From: Symbiodinium sp. CCMP2592
Lineage: Eukaryota > Sar > Dinophyceae > Suessiales > Symbiodiniaceae
NCBI GenBank assembly: GCA_905221615.1
Contig: CAJNDT010004724.1
Span: 248,001 to 312,000, forward strand
Direction: 5' to 3'
DNA length: 64,000 nucleotides
Shown here: one piece after another, positions 41,101 to 53,273 of the stretch
Layout of the letters: every line of letters starts with the position of its first letter
How positions within the stretch are numbered: position 1 is the stretch's first letter
Program-made: the position numbers and the translations under genes
Notes under the pieces: model-generated
What the model was told of the DNA's origin: nothing
The model's database searches: none
The model's input: only the letters and a program-made list of their open reading frames with translations

Positions 41101-42180
41101 CTATCTTTATCAATATGTACCTACACACAAAGATGTAACCAAAATACATATGTATGCGTAGATGTAGGTATATTTATGCCTCTGCAGTGAGTTATTCCGT
41201 AGTCTATGCCATGTCCAGTTGTTTGTGCTGTGCAGAGCTGTTCGCAACTCTGCCCGTGTGCAGCCGTAGAGTGTGTGAGCCCTATCTGTGTGCACAGCAC
41301 GGAGCAGCCTCCTTGGCCTTGCAAGTGCAAGGGTGTTCGCACCCACAGGCAGTCAACCAATCATAAATTTGTATATACACTGCTTTGTATGTACGGATGT
41401 TTGTAGAGTATGTAAGTGTATATACAGATATATGTATATAATTAGATATGTATTTATATGAACGCATGTGTAGGTATATGCGTGTACGTGTAAGTATACG
41501 CATGTCATGTATGTCTGCATTCTGTATGTACGTTTCTGTTTGTGCATGTCTGCATGTATGTATGCATGGATGTATGTATGCACGGGTGTAATCTGTTTCA
41601 TGTGTTTCCATGTGTATGTCTGTGTGCGTCTGTGTATGTCTGTCTATGTATGTGTCTGCTCATGTGCATGTGTTTATGGGTGTATATGTGTGTGATGTTT
41701 TAGCATGTGTTTGTATGCTACGTATATGTACGTATGTATGTACGTACCCATGTATGCATGTATGTATGTATGCATGTATGTATGTGTATTTATATACCTG
41801 TACGTACATGTATATGTTTATGTTCATGTTTATGTTTATATTTATGTTCATGTATGTATAGGTATCCATATGTTCGCCCATGAACGTATGCATGCATGGT
41901 GGCTGGCTTTTTGGCTGGCATGCTGGCTGGCTGCATGGCTGGCTGGCTGGTGCCTGGATGGCTACCTGGATTGATGGATGGATGGCTGGATTGATGGCTG
42001 GATTGATGGCTGCCTGTCTGGCTGGCTGGCTGCCGGCTGGCTGGCTGGCTGGGTGCGTGGATGGATGGGTGGATGGGTGGATGAGTCGATGGTGGATGCG
42101 TAGATGGGTGGAATGGTGGATGGGTGGGCGGGTGGGTGGTTGGATGGGTGTGTGGGTGGATGGATGACGTGTGTACGTAT
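41100..42180. repeat. TATG/TACG then GGCT/GGAT microsatellite block
   Basis: 41100-41870 is degenerate TATG/TGTA-type sequence; 41890-42170 is GGCTGGCT changing to GGATGGAT/GGGTGGAT. Cys/Tyr/Met-rich and Trp/Gly-rich frames here are repeat translations. Confidence 0.9.
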
Positions 42181-42349
42181 GTGTGTTCTGTTGGTGCATT
42201 CTTTATTCACAGGCTATTCAACGGTTATTCATTCAACATCCGGTTCTGAGTAGGGTCATTATCATTCGCGTTCCTCCCTTTGTCCGTTTTATTACTGTCA
42301 TATTATAGGTTATATGTGTGCGTATGTGTATATATAGATCTACATACAC

Positions 42350-42352
42350 ACA

Positions 42353-42408
<56 letters not shown>

Positions 42409-42460
42409 TTCACATATGTATATATATGTATATATATATATATATACGTACACATGTATA
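42350..42460. repeat. (TA)n and (CA)n microsatellites
   Basis: Pure TA over about 34 bp, then CA, then TATATG-type units, about 170 bp upstream of the kinase start. Confidence 0.9.
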
Positions 42461-42620
42461 CACATTGCCCCGAGGCTCTTGGCAGCAAAGGCCTGCCAAG
42501 CCCTGGCCGAGAAAGAGATTCAGGCCTTAGGGCAGCCCAAGGAGCAATCGGAGCACTCACAGCCGCTTTTATTTTAGGCCTTGAAAGTTGGCTTTTTACC
42601 TCTGCCTGGGCTCAAAAAGG

Positions 42621-43824
42621 ATGGGGCCTGTGAGCATTCGTTGTCGATGTCAAGCGAAGCTCTCTCGCCTCTTTCTGGGCCTTGCTCTTGCCACGTGGTT
42701 GCGCTTTTGCGTTCCGGCACGGGCCATGAGCGAGCCCCCGTCTCCTGCTGGGCTCCTCGTGCTTGGCCTCAACCCGGGCTTGCAGACTATCCTCCGCTTG
42801 CGTGACCTGGACCTGGGCCAGGAGGGAGATGCTGACGATGATGCTGGTGGTGATGCTGGCTATTGTGACGATGATGATGATGAGGATTTCGATGATGAGG
42901 ATGTAGATGATGACGATTTCTGAGCACGCATCTCCCCACGTCCCTTGAGGTGAACCGGGCGGAGGCTGCCATTACTGGAGTTGGCGGCAAGGGGCAGAAC
43001 GCAGCCAAAGCTGCCAATACTTTTCTGAGGCTACGGCCGGAGAGGTCATGCCCGGTGACTGTTTGCCAATTTCTTGGTGGGAGCACGGGCGAAGAGGTCA
43101 AGCGCCTGCTGTCCCAGCAAGGTATACACGACATCACGACGCAGACAGGCGCGGCAACGAGACAACTGGTCACTCTGGTCGACTACGCTGCCTCCGGTGC
43201 TAGCCCCGTGGTCACCGAGCTCGTCGCTCCGTCACAGCCGATTGAGGAGGCTGCTGCACAAGAGCTGTTAGCCAGAATCATCGCAACTGGTACGCAAAAG
43301 ACGGGTCATGCTTTCAACCTTGAGGCCAACGTAAAAGTAAGTTGTTCTAAAGCAGTTACAGTACAGTGGCCTTTCCGACTTGATCCTCTCAATGTCCCAG
43401 AACATGAGGTCTTTAAAGACGGGCGGGTTCCTTGCAGGGACCGTTCAAAGCAGAGTCGTTCTGGTTGTCTGCATCCCTGAGCTCTTGTAGCCTAGGATGC
43501 TGCTTCGAGCTTCAGGGGCATCCTGCTGATGGGCACCTGGCCGCGTCTCGACGTACCGTAAGAGAAGGGAGGCCTCTCGAGGGTGGGAGCCGTGTTGTTC
43601 AAATTCAGCACATGCTTAGCCATTTTAGGAGCAGCAGATGATGGTGTTCTGTCTTGCTAAAGCTTCACTGGGATTTCAGTTGGCTTACAACTTTTTTTTT
43701 TGTAGTTGTAGTGTTCCAATGCCTGAGCTGTGCTGTGAGGAAGGTGGGACTTACACCTGAGAAGAAGCTCCTCCGGAAATCCTGAATCCCATACCCAACG
43801 CCCTTCATCCCACCCAAGCTCAGC

Positions 43825-43858
<34 letters not shown>

Positions 43859-46800
43859 CCTCCACTTGGACACACAGCGTAGCGCAGTGCGCAGGGTTCT
43901 GGGGTCTCCTGGCCCCGAGCCCACACGCTGAGCAAGCAAGCAAGCAAGACCTCTACTACGTTGCATCTGGTTTTGTCGACACTCAGATCATTTCTACTCT
44001 GCTCGAAGTGCTGCAGTCTTTTTTCTTGTGTTTCCTTCATCTTAGTCAACGTTACCATCATCGTCATCATCGTCACCATGATCATCACAGTTCTGAAGCT
44101 CTTCTTGATCCATCGGTGCAGTGCTTGATTGGCAGCACTTAGGAACGGGACCACGTCACGGCTGTACCAGGCTGCAGCTGAGGCGAAGGCTGCAGGTGCG
44201 CTGTGCATTCTGGATGCGCTGAAGCCAGTTCAGGCCCGCAGAGGCACTAGGTGCGTAAGGGGTGTAGGGGTTTTGAAGCGCAGCTAAGGGGTTTAGGATG
44301 ATAGGTGTTTCGGGCTTAGATGGTTGTCGTATACTGTTCGGAGGATCAGGTTTGAATGGGTTGGAAGGTGTCGGGGTTTGCCGGTTTTAGAGTGTGCTTT
44401 TCAATTTGCAGAGGGTATGCGGTGGGAAGTTTGCACGGAGCATCCATTGACAAGTGATAAAAATGACAGAGGGAAGGTTCCTGCTAGGACGGCAAAGGCT
44501 GCTCAGTACTGGACCCCTCATCAACGAACCTTCAGTGTGAAGGGCCGAGGTACGAGGATCCTTGTTGTAAGCCTTATCACAGGCCAACCTGGGGCTTGCC
44601 ACTCAAGGGTCTGCACAAAACATCGTTTGCCTTCGAGGACATTGCCGATCTCCTAGCGAGCGGGTACATCGACATCTACAAGGTTCGACTGCTCCGGGAA
44701 GAGTCCGAGTCCATTTTGTCCACTGGTCGACCAGCTCGTGCCACTAAGTATTGAGCCCAGTTCCCAAGATTCAATCTCTGCCTCCTACACCGGGAAGCTT
44801 CACAGTCAGTCTCGGTTTGGATGTCGGCTACCTCTTTCATTCTTTACGAACGGTGCAGGTTGGCCGACCCGCAGAAATTTTCGGTCGAAACTCAGGGTTT
44901 TCACATGTATGCGATCTTTACAGAGCCCTAAACCCTATCCCTATCCCCAAACCTCAACCCCCCGCAAGCCCACACGGAAATACACACTCCCTCGGGCTTC
45001 TTGCTCCCATTGCGCTGTCGTTCATTATCGCGCTTCTTCGCAGATGGCGCGAATGTCAGGTCAATGCTGTGGAGCTATGTACTTTGATGGGGGCGCAAGG
45101 CCTCCGAGAAGGAGAGGTCGGGGAACATCAAATTCGAGAAGGAGTGGCGAAAATGCTGCCAGGCTCAGGATTCTTTTGATTCGTGCATGTTGCGAGTGTG
45201 TGAGGCATGGACATGTGTGACTCTGGTGAGGTTTGACAAGTATCCCGGAGTGAAGCATGCGGCCATCACTGTTCCTGGCCTTCAGCTGGCACCGCAGTGC
45301 CCACTACGACAAAACACTACCATACGATTGGCACGAGGTATGGGGTAGGGGTGATACTTCCTGGTACCTGTGCGTCTACTGATGTCCCTCGACTCAGAAT
45401 ATTCCACGAGATTTTACCGGTCTCATCATCCCTGGCATTATAAGTCAGGTGCCAATGTCGTTACTTAACAACGGTGAGCAAGATTCCAGCTCTTGTGATG
45501 GTACTTATGCTGACATGTGCGATTAATGATGTGCTTGTTCTGAACGACGGCTTCGGCATGGATGTCGCCGTCATGCTGATCGCTCTCAGTGTCATGATGA
45601 TGCTGGTGTTGTCCTCTCCGCCAGCACAACCAAGAGCATCCCACAAAGGCAGCAGCACTGTGATTATCGCCACTACCACTGCACCACGACCAGCATCAGC
45701 AACAACAGCACCAACAAAGTGCCAGCACTAGCACTAGCACTAGCTCCTACAATACAGCACCGGCACCGCCAGCAGCATTTGCACCAGCACGGCCGTCTTC
45801 TTGTTCTTGTAGTGATGGCAACCGGTGGTGATGGTGGTGATGGTGTTGGCGTTGATGGTGTCGGTTGTTGCTGCCGGGGTTGCTATTGCTGTTGCCGTTG
45901 CTGCCGCCGTAGGAATTTGTCGACGGTTTCGCGAGGAGACAAAGACGTGATGACGACGATAAGGTAAAATGCCATGATGATGAGCAGTGTTGGTGTTCGT
46001 GGCGATGATTCCGACTGTTGTTTGCTCGGCTACTTATGGTCTGAGCAAGGCTGGTCCCCAGGCCGCGTTTCTCTTCTCGCGAGATTCGGCGGTGCGCTAC
46101 GACATTCCCAAGGTTGACTGCGGCCTTTCTGCAAAACCGGTGGTTCACGAGACTTGAGTCTGAGGTCTTAGCTTTTTGTTGGCTCAGGTTTCCGGCCGAG
46201 GCTGTTTGAGGTAGGTATTCGGAGATACACATGATCTGCCCTTCAAAGATCTGGACTGAGGGCTGACGTTTCTGGCTTTGCTCAGGTTGCGACTTGGAAT
46301 ACAGACCCTGCGTGGTCTGGTACCCACCAAGTCCATAAGAAGTCGTAACCTCTGGACATGTGAGCACCGGCAAGTTGACGTATGCAACAGTCAAAAACGC
46401 CTTCGAGTGACGGTGACGGACCTCGGTCCTCGTTCCCCCACGCTCATCCCAACTCCCAGGTCTGAACCCGATTGGTGCTGGAGACACGGTGGCCGGGGTG
46501 CTGATGGCTTCCTGGTGCTCAGGCATCGCACAGGACTTCGAGGAGCCTTTTCGGTGTAGAAGCGGAACGTGGCCTTTTTCCTGTTTCCCATGGCCTTCTC
46601 TTGGTCTGGTAGTTCTTGTGTGCATCACGCCAAGCTGGTTCAAAATGGCTCAACCTGCTATCTGGTCCGTTTGGGATTGATGTGGGAAATGCAGAGAGAT
46701 GCTTAAGAGCTGCAGCTATGAAGACTTGTCTTTCGATCTACAAACGTCAGTTTCGGTTTTAGGCACCCTTTCACCTTTACAACCTTTACACCCAAAGCCT

Positions 46801-47025
46801 GGACAGTTGACTGCACGAGCTACGTATATAGGCTGCTGAGGCAGTGGAGCTCCGAAATGGGCGAGAAGTTAAAGCAAAATGGAAAGGTTTCACTAGTCAC
46901 CTCCGAGCAGAGATCGGGGGCACAAATTTCCTACCCAGTGCACTTCACGACATTCGGCATCAGCCTGGGTAGTTGGAGTCGAGAGGAGGCGATGCTTTAT
47001 GGTTTGGCCTCGGCTACAGCAAAGG
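42621..47025 (+). CDS. pfkB/ribokinase-family sugar kinase, about ten exons over 4.4 kb
   Basis: Family motifs appear in order on the + strand: LVLGLNPGLQTILRLRDLDL (exon to 42830); VNRAEAAITGVGGKGQNAAK (from 42950), the GGKGxN signature, and VCQFLGGSTGEEVKRLL; GILLMGTWPRL (about 43514); SRLYQAAAEAKAAGALCILD (about 44155); FEDIADLLASGYIDIYK (to 44682) joined to VNAVELCTLMG (from 45060); KYPGVKHAAITVPGLQLA (about 45240); NPIGAGDTVAGVLMASW (46468), the second pfkB signature with the catalytic GAGD; AMLYGLASATAK (about 46990-47025). ATP-dependent phosphorylation of a sugar or sugar phosphate is expected, most like the 1-phosphofructokinase branch by NPxL. MGPVSIRCRCQAKL..LFLGLALATWLRF at the start may be a targeting signal; MSEPPSPAG is an alternative start. 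The C-terminal exon was not found. Introns: 42831-42949 (GC-AG), 44683-45059 (GT-AG), others approximate. Confidence 0.85.
43822..43858. repeat. (GA)n microsatellite
   Basis: GAGAGA tract inside an intron of the kinase gene. Confidence 0.9.
44925..44960. repeat. Degenerate telomere-type repeat in an intron
   Basis: CCCTAAACCCTATCCCTATC, within the 44683-45059 intron of the kinase gene. Confidence 0.6.
45640..45900. repeat. CAC/CAG/GGTGAT trinucleotide-rich block
   Basis: CACCAGCA-type, then GGTGATGGTG-type low-complexity sequence inside the kinase gene's large intron. Confidence 0.7.
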
Positions 47026-47879
47026 CACGGCAAAGGGAGGGCCTGGGGTTTGGCTTTCCTCATTTCAGGACTTCACGGGCGGTGAGAATGCTCCACGAAA
47101 GCTGCCTTGCGATGGGCAGGTCCTTAGCGTGTCACACGACCTGTTCCTTGCTTCCCTTGCAACTGTGGTAGTCCAAGTGAGTCTTGCGTGTGCCAGAGCA
47201 GAGTGGGCATCCGGTGGTGTCAGGTGAAAGAAGAAGGTGAAGGTGGAAAGTTCGACATCGACTCTTGGCATAGAGCTGCTGACTGCCCTACTTCAGTTTG
47301 TTTCATTGATTCTCTTTGATTCTCCCTAGTTTTACCTCCTATTTGTGAGGAGGAAATGCTGACGATCAAGAAGGCGATTTCAATGACGCACGTTTGATAC
47401 TTGTGAGCTTGGATCGATAACAACCCCAAGCAAGTGCGCCGAACTCGCAGAGACATGCAGTCGAACAGCTGCAAGCAGCTGGCAGGATGCGGACAAAAAA
47501 GTTCCCAGTTTTGTCTCGAGCGCCACCCGCACTGGAGAGCTTCTGCCGTGTCCGCTTGAGCAGTGCAGGAGCTACCGGCAGCGCTGGAGTGCAACGGAAG
47601 AAGCGAAGAGCAGGGTCTCTGTGAGGACACGAGGGTTGCCGCCTCTCACAATACGGCCAAGGTTTTAGGGAGGAAGAGCAGCCAGGGCAGAGCCAGGGTG
47701 CTGGTAGTCACAGTTTGCAGACGTTGCATCAGCACCCTGTACTGTTTGCACGATCGCTGATCCAATTTGGTTTGGAAGTCTGAGAGCAGGAGCTCGAACC
47801 TGCGGAGACTTGGGAACAGAGTGCAGCAGCTTTCTCGCCCCAAGCACTGGGTGCAGACTTGGCGAAAGAGGCCTTGCTA

Positions 47880-47961
47880 TTTAGGGTTTAGGGTTTGAGG
47901 GTTTCTGAGGCATTCGGACAAGGGGTCCTGTCCTCCGTGTGTGTGTGTGTGTGTGTGTGTT
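47880..47961. repeat. TTTAGGG units and (GT)n
   Basis: Two perfect and one degenerate TTTAGGG units at 47880-47903, and a GT dinucleotide tract at about 47938-47961. Confidence 0.85.
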
Positions 47962-48019
47962 GTGCTTCACTTATCTAGCCGTTGCTAAGTTCCAGGGTGG
48001 TGTCCTTGCACAGATCCGC

Positions 48020-51000
48020 AGGTGGCTGGAGTGTCCTTCATGCAGGAGGGCATCGAGCGGGCAGATGCACTGCCAAGACACTTGCACAAGGCCAGCATTC
48101 GCGTTTTCCACGGGTCAGCATCAAAGCCATCTAGAACCGCACTCCCTCCATCGAAAGGCTTTGGATAGTGGGTGCCATCTTGGTATTTTGTGTTTTGTGA
48201 TCGGCGATGGGAGAGTTGAAAGCCCAGAAGTTCAAGAGGCCGGTTCCTGCATCTTCTTGAGACATGGCAAGTGGATACTGCAGCCTTGCCCTTCGTTCTA
48301 CCATATTGGCATTGATTGGAACACACCCAAACCCCAATCTCTGAACTGAGCAACGCCAGTTGTCGATGCCAGGTCCTGATGGACTCGATGGTTTCCGTTC
48401 CCATGTTTTTGGCGCTGTTCACTTTGGTGATGCTGTGGGCAAGGCCCTGACGCACGGGTTTGGGTTTTACAGAGTTTGGAGCTGCGGTTTGTGGTTTTGG
48501 CTTGGAGGGTCCGGGCTTCGGAAGGGCCCAGAGCCATTTTGCAGGTTCCGAGGTTTTGAAGAGTTGAGGATGACAGTCTTCGGTTGGCTTCGGCTCGCTG
48601 CACCAATTGGCGCTGGTAGGAGCAGCACCTTCGCAATAGAAGCTGCTGACCCCCCCAGGTTTTGCAGCGAACATGATTACATCAGCTCCTTTTACAAGTA
48701 CAGCCCTTGAAGGCATTGTTGCTGTGCGGTCTTGTCAAGGTGCACCGTGTCATTGACAAGCCGTGAGCAGAAGGAGCCCAGCACTCCATCAGCTGTGGAT
48801 GCTTGGCATTGGCCTCAGAGTGGTCTCGGAAGCTCGGAATCGACGCGTTTTTTTTCATTTTCTCTGCGAGGTGTGTCCAAGGTGCAGAGGCGGAGTCGGC
48901 GCCTCGTTTCGGACCAACTCGTTCCGGCTTCAGTGACTGAGATGCGTCCCAGGTGTGATGCGAAGTGGCTGTGTCACGAGCTCATGGCGGCTTGGACTGA
49001 AGTCAGGTAGAGTTGTCAGGAGGCAGTAGGAGGCAGAAGCACCCGCGGATTCATGCCGAGGTACCACGGAACAGCAGATGTGCAGTTACCGTGCCTCGCA
49101 TGCTGAAAGAAGGACTTGCTTGTGTTATGGCGGGTAGCACCCCAGACTCCAGACCTTCACCAATCTCGCCGAGCCTTCGCTGCTGCAGGACCTTGGACAG
49201 CTGTAGAGCGCGTCTCAGATGATCTGACAAAGCCCGATAGCTTCTTGATGTTGGGCGTGCTACCCGAGCTCACCTGATCTCTTGCTGGAGGTGAGTGACA
49301 AGATGGGCCAATGCATGTTCAAGGTGTGTACTACGGAGGCTCGATCATATCGTTTAGCATGCGAGCTCATGATGCATGCTGCTCACCGCAGGGGATGTGT
49401 GCCTCTGCTGCTGGCTTGATCAAGGGTTCGTGTCGCCTGAAACTGACACCTGGTACGATGTGCTAGACTTCGAAACGCCACTGTCACGGGCCCGCTGAGC
49501 CACTGACACTGAAGGAAAGGATTGTTCGGAAAGACCAGCAAAGAATTGTTACAGGCAAACACCAGGAGCTGGCTACCACTGGACCAGTCCAGTCGGGCCG
49601 AAGACCTTAGCACCTAGGAAAGCTTCGAATTTCTTAGTCGAGGTGTCACCTGTACACCCGGCTGTCAACATGCATGGTCCTCGCACGATTCTTCACACGG
49701 CACCAGCGGACGACGAGGCGGGGTCTCTGCTCAAAAAGAGGAGTCCGCTCCAGCTTCTGCCCTGTGTTGAGGATGCAGTTCTGCTGGCCGTCACTGAGCA
49801 GGACAGGTGGCACTCGATGCTCTCGGAACATGAACTCATGAACAAGTCTCGACCAAGCTTTCGGAAGTGAGGAGCCTTGCGACCTCAGAATCGCAGGAAC
49901 GAGACCGCATCCCGGATTCTTTCAGGCGAAGCGCGAATTTTGGTGGATGTTTGGAGTCTAGTGCTTTTTGCTTTTCGGCCAAGGCCCCGAACCCCTAAAG
50001 CCACACAGCCCACACCTATGCTGGATGGGAAGGGCAGGCCATGGCAGGCCTTCAAGTGCAGTGGGCTGGCTCCGTTTGTGACTTGCTTTGCTAAGGCCCC
50101 ACGACCAGGAACACTGCTTGCCAGTCCAACTTCCGAAGGCGGCCATCGCTTTTTTGGCCCGGTGCTTAGGATTTTACTTTCCTTGCGGAAACCATTTTGA
50201 AGAGCTCTTCTTGTTATTTGCGCTCCTTGGCTGATTGCTGCCGCTGGCACTTTGGCGGTGTTTTGATGGTTGGTTGTCTGTACTTGCAAGATCTCGCAAG
50301 CAAGAGCAACCGGTCTGTGCTCTTGTTAATCATAAACACATGTTGTGGTCTTTTCTGCAGTTCTTTTCCAATGCTGGGACTGAACAGATTTGCCAGAGAC
50401 GACAATGCATGCGAAGATCGAAACCCTAAATGAACCACGGGCAAGGTCGAGGTCCAAAACCGACGCTTCTCACAGGGGCAGGGGCACGGGGGATGCATGC
50501 ATCCTTGCTACATCCTTCATGCATGCGTGTAAACGAGCGCGCATGCGGGCATCCTTGATCAGCAAGGCATTTCTCGCCGTTTTCGCAGTGGGCGTGATCC
50601 TCGCCACCAAGCTGCGCCCTCCGGGCTACGGCGAAGACACCTTCACGGATCCGTCTCTGAGGTGCCAGTTCTGCTCTTCCGGGGGTTTGGGGCCTGGTCA
50701 CCGTGGACACTCCGAGGCACTCTTCGAACCTGGACGAGGCGACTGGCGGCATCAACAAGAAGGCACAACGGCCACACTCGTCTTGCCGGTCGCTGCAGTG
50801 CTGGCTTTTCGCCAATGACGGCCAGGCACCACGACCGGAGCATATGTGCAAGAACTGCAAACCGTGCGGGAGTCCAAGCTTCTTCTGCGTCTTTTCAAGG
50901 CCTCACGACATTAATCGTCGACACCCATTGTGACTGCAGGTGCAGACCAGCTCAGCTGCGTGCGAATTGTCGACGATTTCTTTCAGAATGCAGCCAAAGG

Positions 51001-51985
51001 CCAGCTAGGACACCTGGCTTTTTCATTTTTTGCCCTTTCAGAAGCACCTCAACAGGCCTCGACTCACTCGTCCAACCTTGTGTCAGGACTCATCCGGACA
51101 TACCAGCAAGCTTTGTATGCCGGTGATTGTCCGAATTGTGGCCTGGCAAAGTGATCAAGATGAGTCTCTTCGAACACGTCGTAGCACAGCATGCTGAATG
51201 CTGAATATGGGTTGCAGAGACCAGTAGTCCGGACGATTGGTGGCGTCTGGACAGTGCAGTGAGATTTCGAAGCTCAAACTCACAGAAGCAGTCGCCGACC
51301 TGCGGGGAAGGTGGCTTTCAGTTGCGGTAACTTTACCCTTTTGCAGAGAGCCAAACGAAGGCGACCTGGCTGGAGATTTTGATTCCCTCACCAAGCGGTG
51401 TGATGTCTATGACAACGCAGCTCAGCCTTGTTACTCTTAGGGGCTCCGTGGGGCTGTGGCCATGACATGCAAGAACACACAGTTCAGTGTTCCCCATCTT
51501 GAAGATCAGTTACTGCTCAGAAAGTACTAAAGTCACTATTGTGATTTTATGACACTTATTGCGACGATGCTTACTGTCATTGTCATGCACCTTCCAATCG
51601 CCACTGGTTTTTCTGGCCAGGTCAGGGTTGCAGGTTCAAGTTCTGGTGCAGCATGTGTTTGTGGAGCGTTGTTGAGTTCCTCACGCCTGTTGATGGCCCA
51701 TCACCCACTCCACTTCCATTGCAAGTGGAGTCGTTCTCAGAGCAGAGTTTTGGACATCCACCTTTATCGGACCACATCGCACAAGTGGGCTTTTGTTGAC
51801 GTGCTCTGTGCGAAGACACTACTGATCACTACTGGCTCGGTGCCAACATCATCCCAGCTTCAAGCTTGAAACCACCAGATTGGATCCCTTCTCTTAGGCA
51901 GTTGCTGCGATCTACCTGACGCAACGGGGAAACTACGAGGCGGCGCAGGGCATACTCAACGTCTTCCTTCGGCCCCCGGATCTGA
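48020..51985 (+). CDS. Probable exons of one or more unidentified host genes
   Basis: Coding-looking + strand blocks: VAGVSFMQEGIERADALPRH (about 48022-48115, behind CGCAG), HVFGAVHFGDAVGKALTHGF (about 48402-48465), DDEAGSLLKKRSPLQLLPCV (about 49705-49870, ending in a stop), SLISKAFLAVFAVGVILATK (about 50550-50655, a membrane helix), VDDFFQNAAKGQLGHLAFSF (about 50970-51155, ending CPNCGLAK and a stop), and AVAAIYLTQRGNYEAAQGIL (about 51899-51985, TPR-like helix pair). I recognise no family. At least two stops suggest two or more genes. Boundaries are approximate. Confidence 0.35.
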
Positions 51986-52019
51986 AATTATTTTGCAAAC
52001 ACAGTGGCAAGAACGCAAG

Positions 52020-52340
52020 CAGTGACAACAGTAAGAACAGCAGCAATGCAACAAGATAAACCACTGCTGCGGCTGCTGCCCTAACTACTACTGCTACTCG
52101 GCAACTCTGCCACCACTACTACTACAACTACCACTACCGCGACGGTTACAGCTACCACTGCCAATACCACTACCACTATCACTACAGTAACCGCTACTGC
52201 TACCATATTACGACCACTACTACCGCTGCAGTCGCCGTTGCTGGCTTTGCTGCTGCAGCTGCTCCAGCTGTGGTGTTTGCTGTTACTACGACTTCAGGGG
52301 TCAACAACAACAGCAGCTTGCGACCAGCAGCAGCAGAACT
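52020..52340. repeat. ACTACTGCTAC-type low-complexity DNA
   Basis: CTGCTACTAC/CCACTACTAC degenerate trinucleotides just upstream of the retrotransposon. Confidence 0.75.
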
Positions 52341-52553
52341 TTCGTGAGCAGCAAAGCCGACGTACGAGGACACAGACAGATCGACATTCTCGGACAGGAG
52401 ATGAAGACATATACTAGGGATAGTGATGATCGTAGCTGCGTTATCACCGGAAAACAGCAGAAGTATCTTGCTAGCTGTAGTAGACATAACATGTTCCAAA
52501 TAACGACGAGCTGGCAAATACAATCCAGACAGGGGATAGCTTGTGCCAGCATT

Positions 52554-52558
52554 GATAG
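52554..52558. repeat. Retrotransposon target-site duplication, left (GATAG)
   Basis: GATAG precedes the left LTR and is repeated at 59169-59173 right after the right LTR. Confidence 0.85.
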
Positions 52559-52704
52559 TGTAGAACCGAGTGCTGCTAGCGAAGCGGCCTGATCGTGTGA
52601 GCATGTGTCCTGACTTCCGCTGGCATTTAGGCCTTGATCCGAACTTTTGGCTTCGGACAGGAAAAGGAGCGCCTGTTGCAGCTAGCGTGCGCCTAGCTTG
52701 CATA
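52559..52704 (+). repeat. 5' LTR (146 bp)
   Basis: Starts TGTAGAACCGAGTGC and ends GCTTGCATA. I see no difference from 59023-59168. Very short for an LTR, and it ends TA rather than the usual CA. Confidence 0.93.
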
Positions 52705-52705
52705 G

Positions 52706-52720
52706 TGGCACCGGAGCCTG
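52706..52720 (+). promoter_or_regulatory. Candidate primer-binding site
   Basis: TGGCACCGGAGCC starts one base after the 5' LTR. TGG pairs with the CCA end of a tRNA, so the sequence fits minus-strand priming. The matching tRNA is not identified; it is not the initiator-Met site common in copia elements. Confidence 0.6.
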
Positions 52721-53273
52721 AGCGATTCATTCTGCGCTACCCGCTTTGCTGATCCTTCTTTCTTCTCTTCCTCTCCCTTTACAACTTCCTTGGGGCCAGT
52801 GCTTTGTCATTGAGCTCCTCGAGGGTGGCCTGGCGAACGGCGAGTTCGTTTGGGTCACAAAGGGGGTACCGAGACCGAGGCCGTGAAGCTCCGGCCCTGG
52901 GTCTGTGGTGCCAAGTCGGTGGCTTGCTGTGCGCTTCAGCGCCTTCTTTGGCAAGCCCTTTTTTTGGAACAGCTTTCTGACCTACCTCCTCGCCGTGGAC
53001 GCCTCCTTCGAGAACCGCGGCGTCTACTACCTTTGGGCTGTCCGGACCGCTCCGGCTTCTTTGTCTCTTTGAGTTTGCTGGGTTTGCTTGGCAGGCCGTC
53101 CGGATCGATCCGGCTTCTTGGGCCACCTTCTTCCTGGCAGGCCACTTTTGGGCGGGACTAGCTGCCCCTCTTCTGCGACTTCGTTCTCTACTACCTTCGG
53201 CGGTGACTAGGCCGCCCCCTTTTTCTTTGAGTACTGGAAGGCCCTGCCAGAGGCTCTTCGGCATTTTGCCAAG

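Noticed and set aside
41660..42210. Thr/His/Pro-rich and Trp/Gly-rich frames
   Set aside because: Tetranucleotide microsatellite translated on both strands.
45747..46643. 298-residue minus-strand frame
   Set aside because: It overlaps the pfkB GAGD exon in antisense, and its N/H/S-rich part is trinucleotide repeat.
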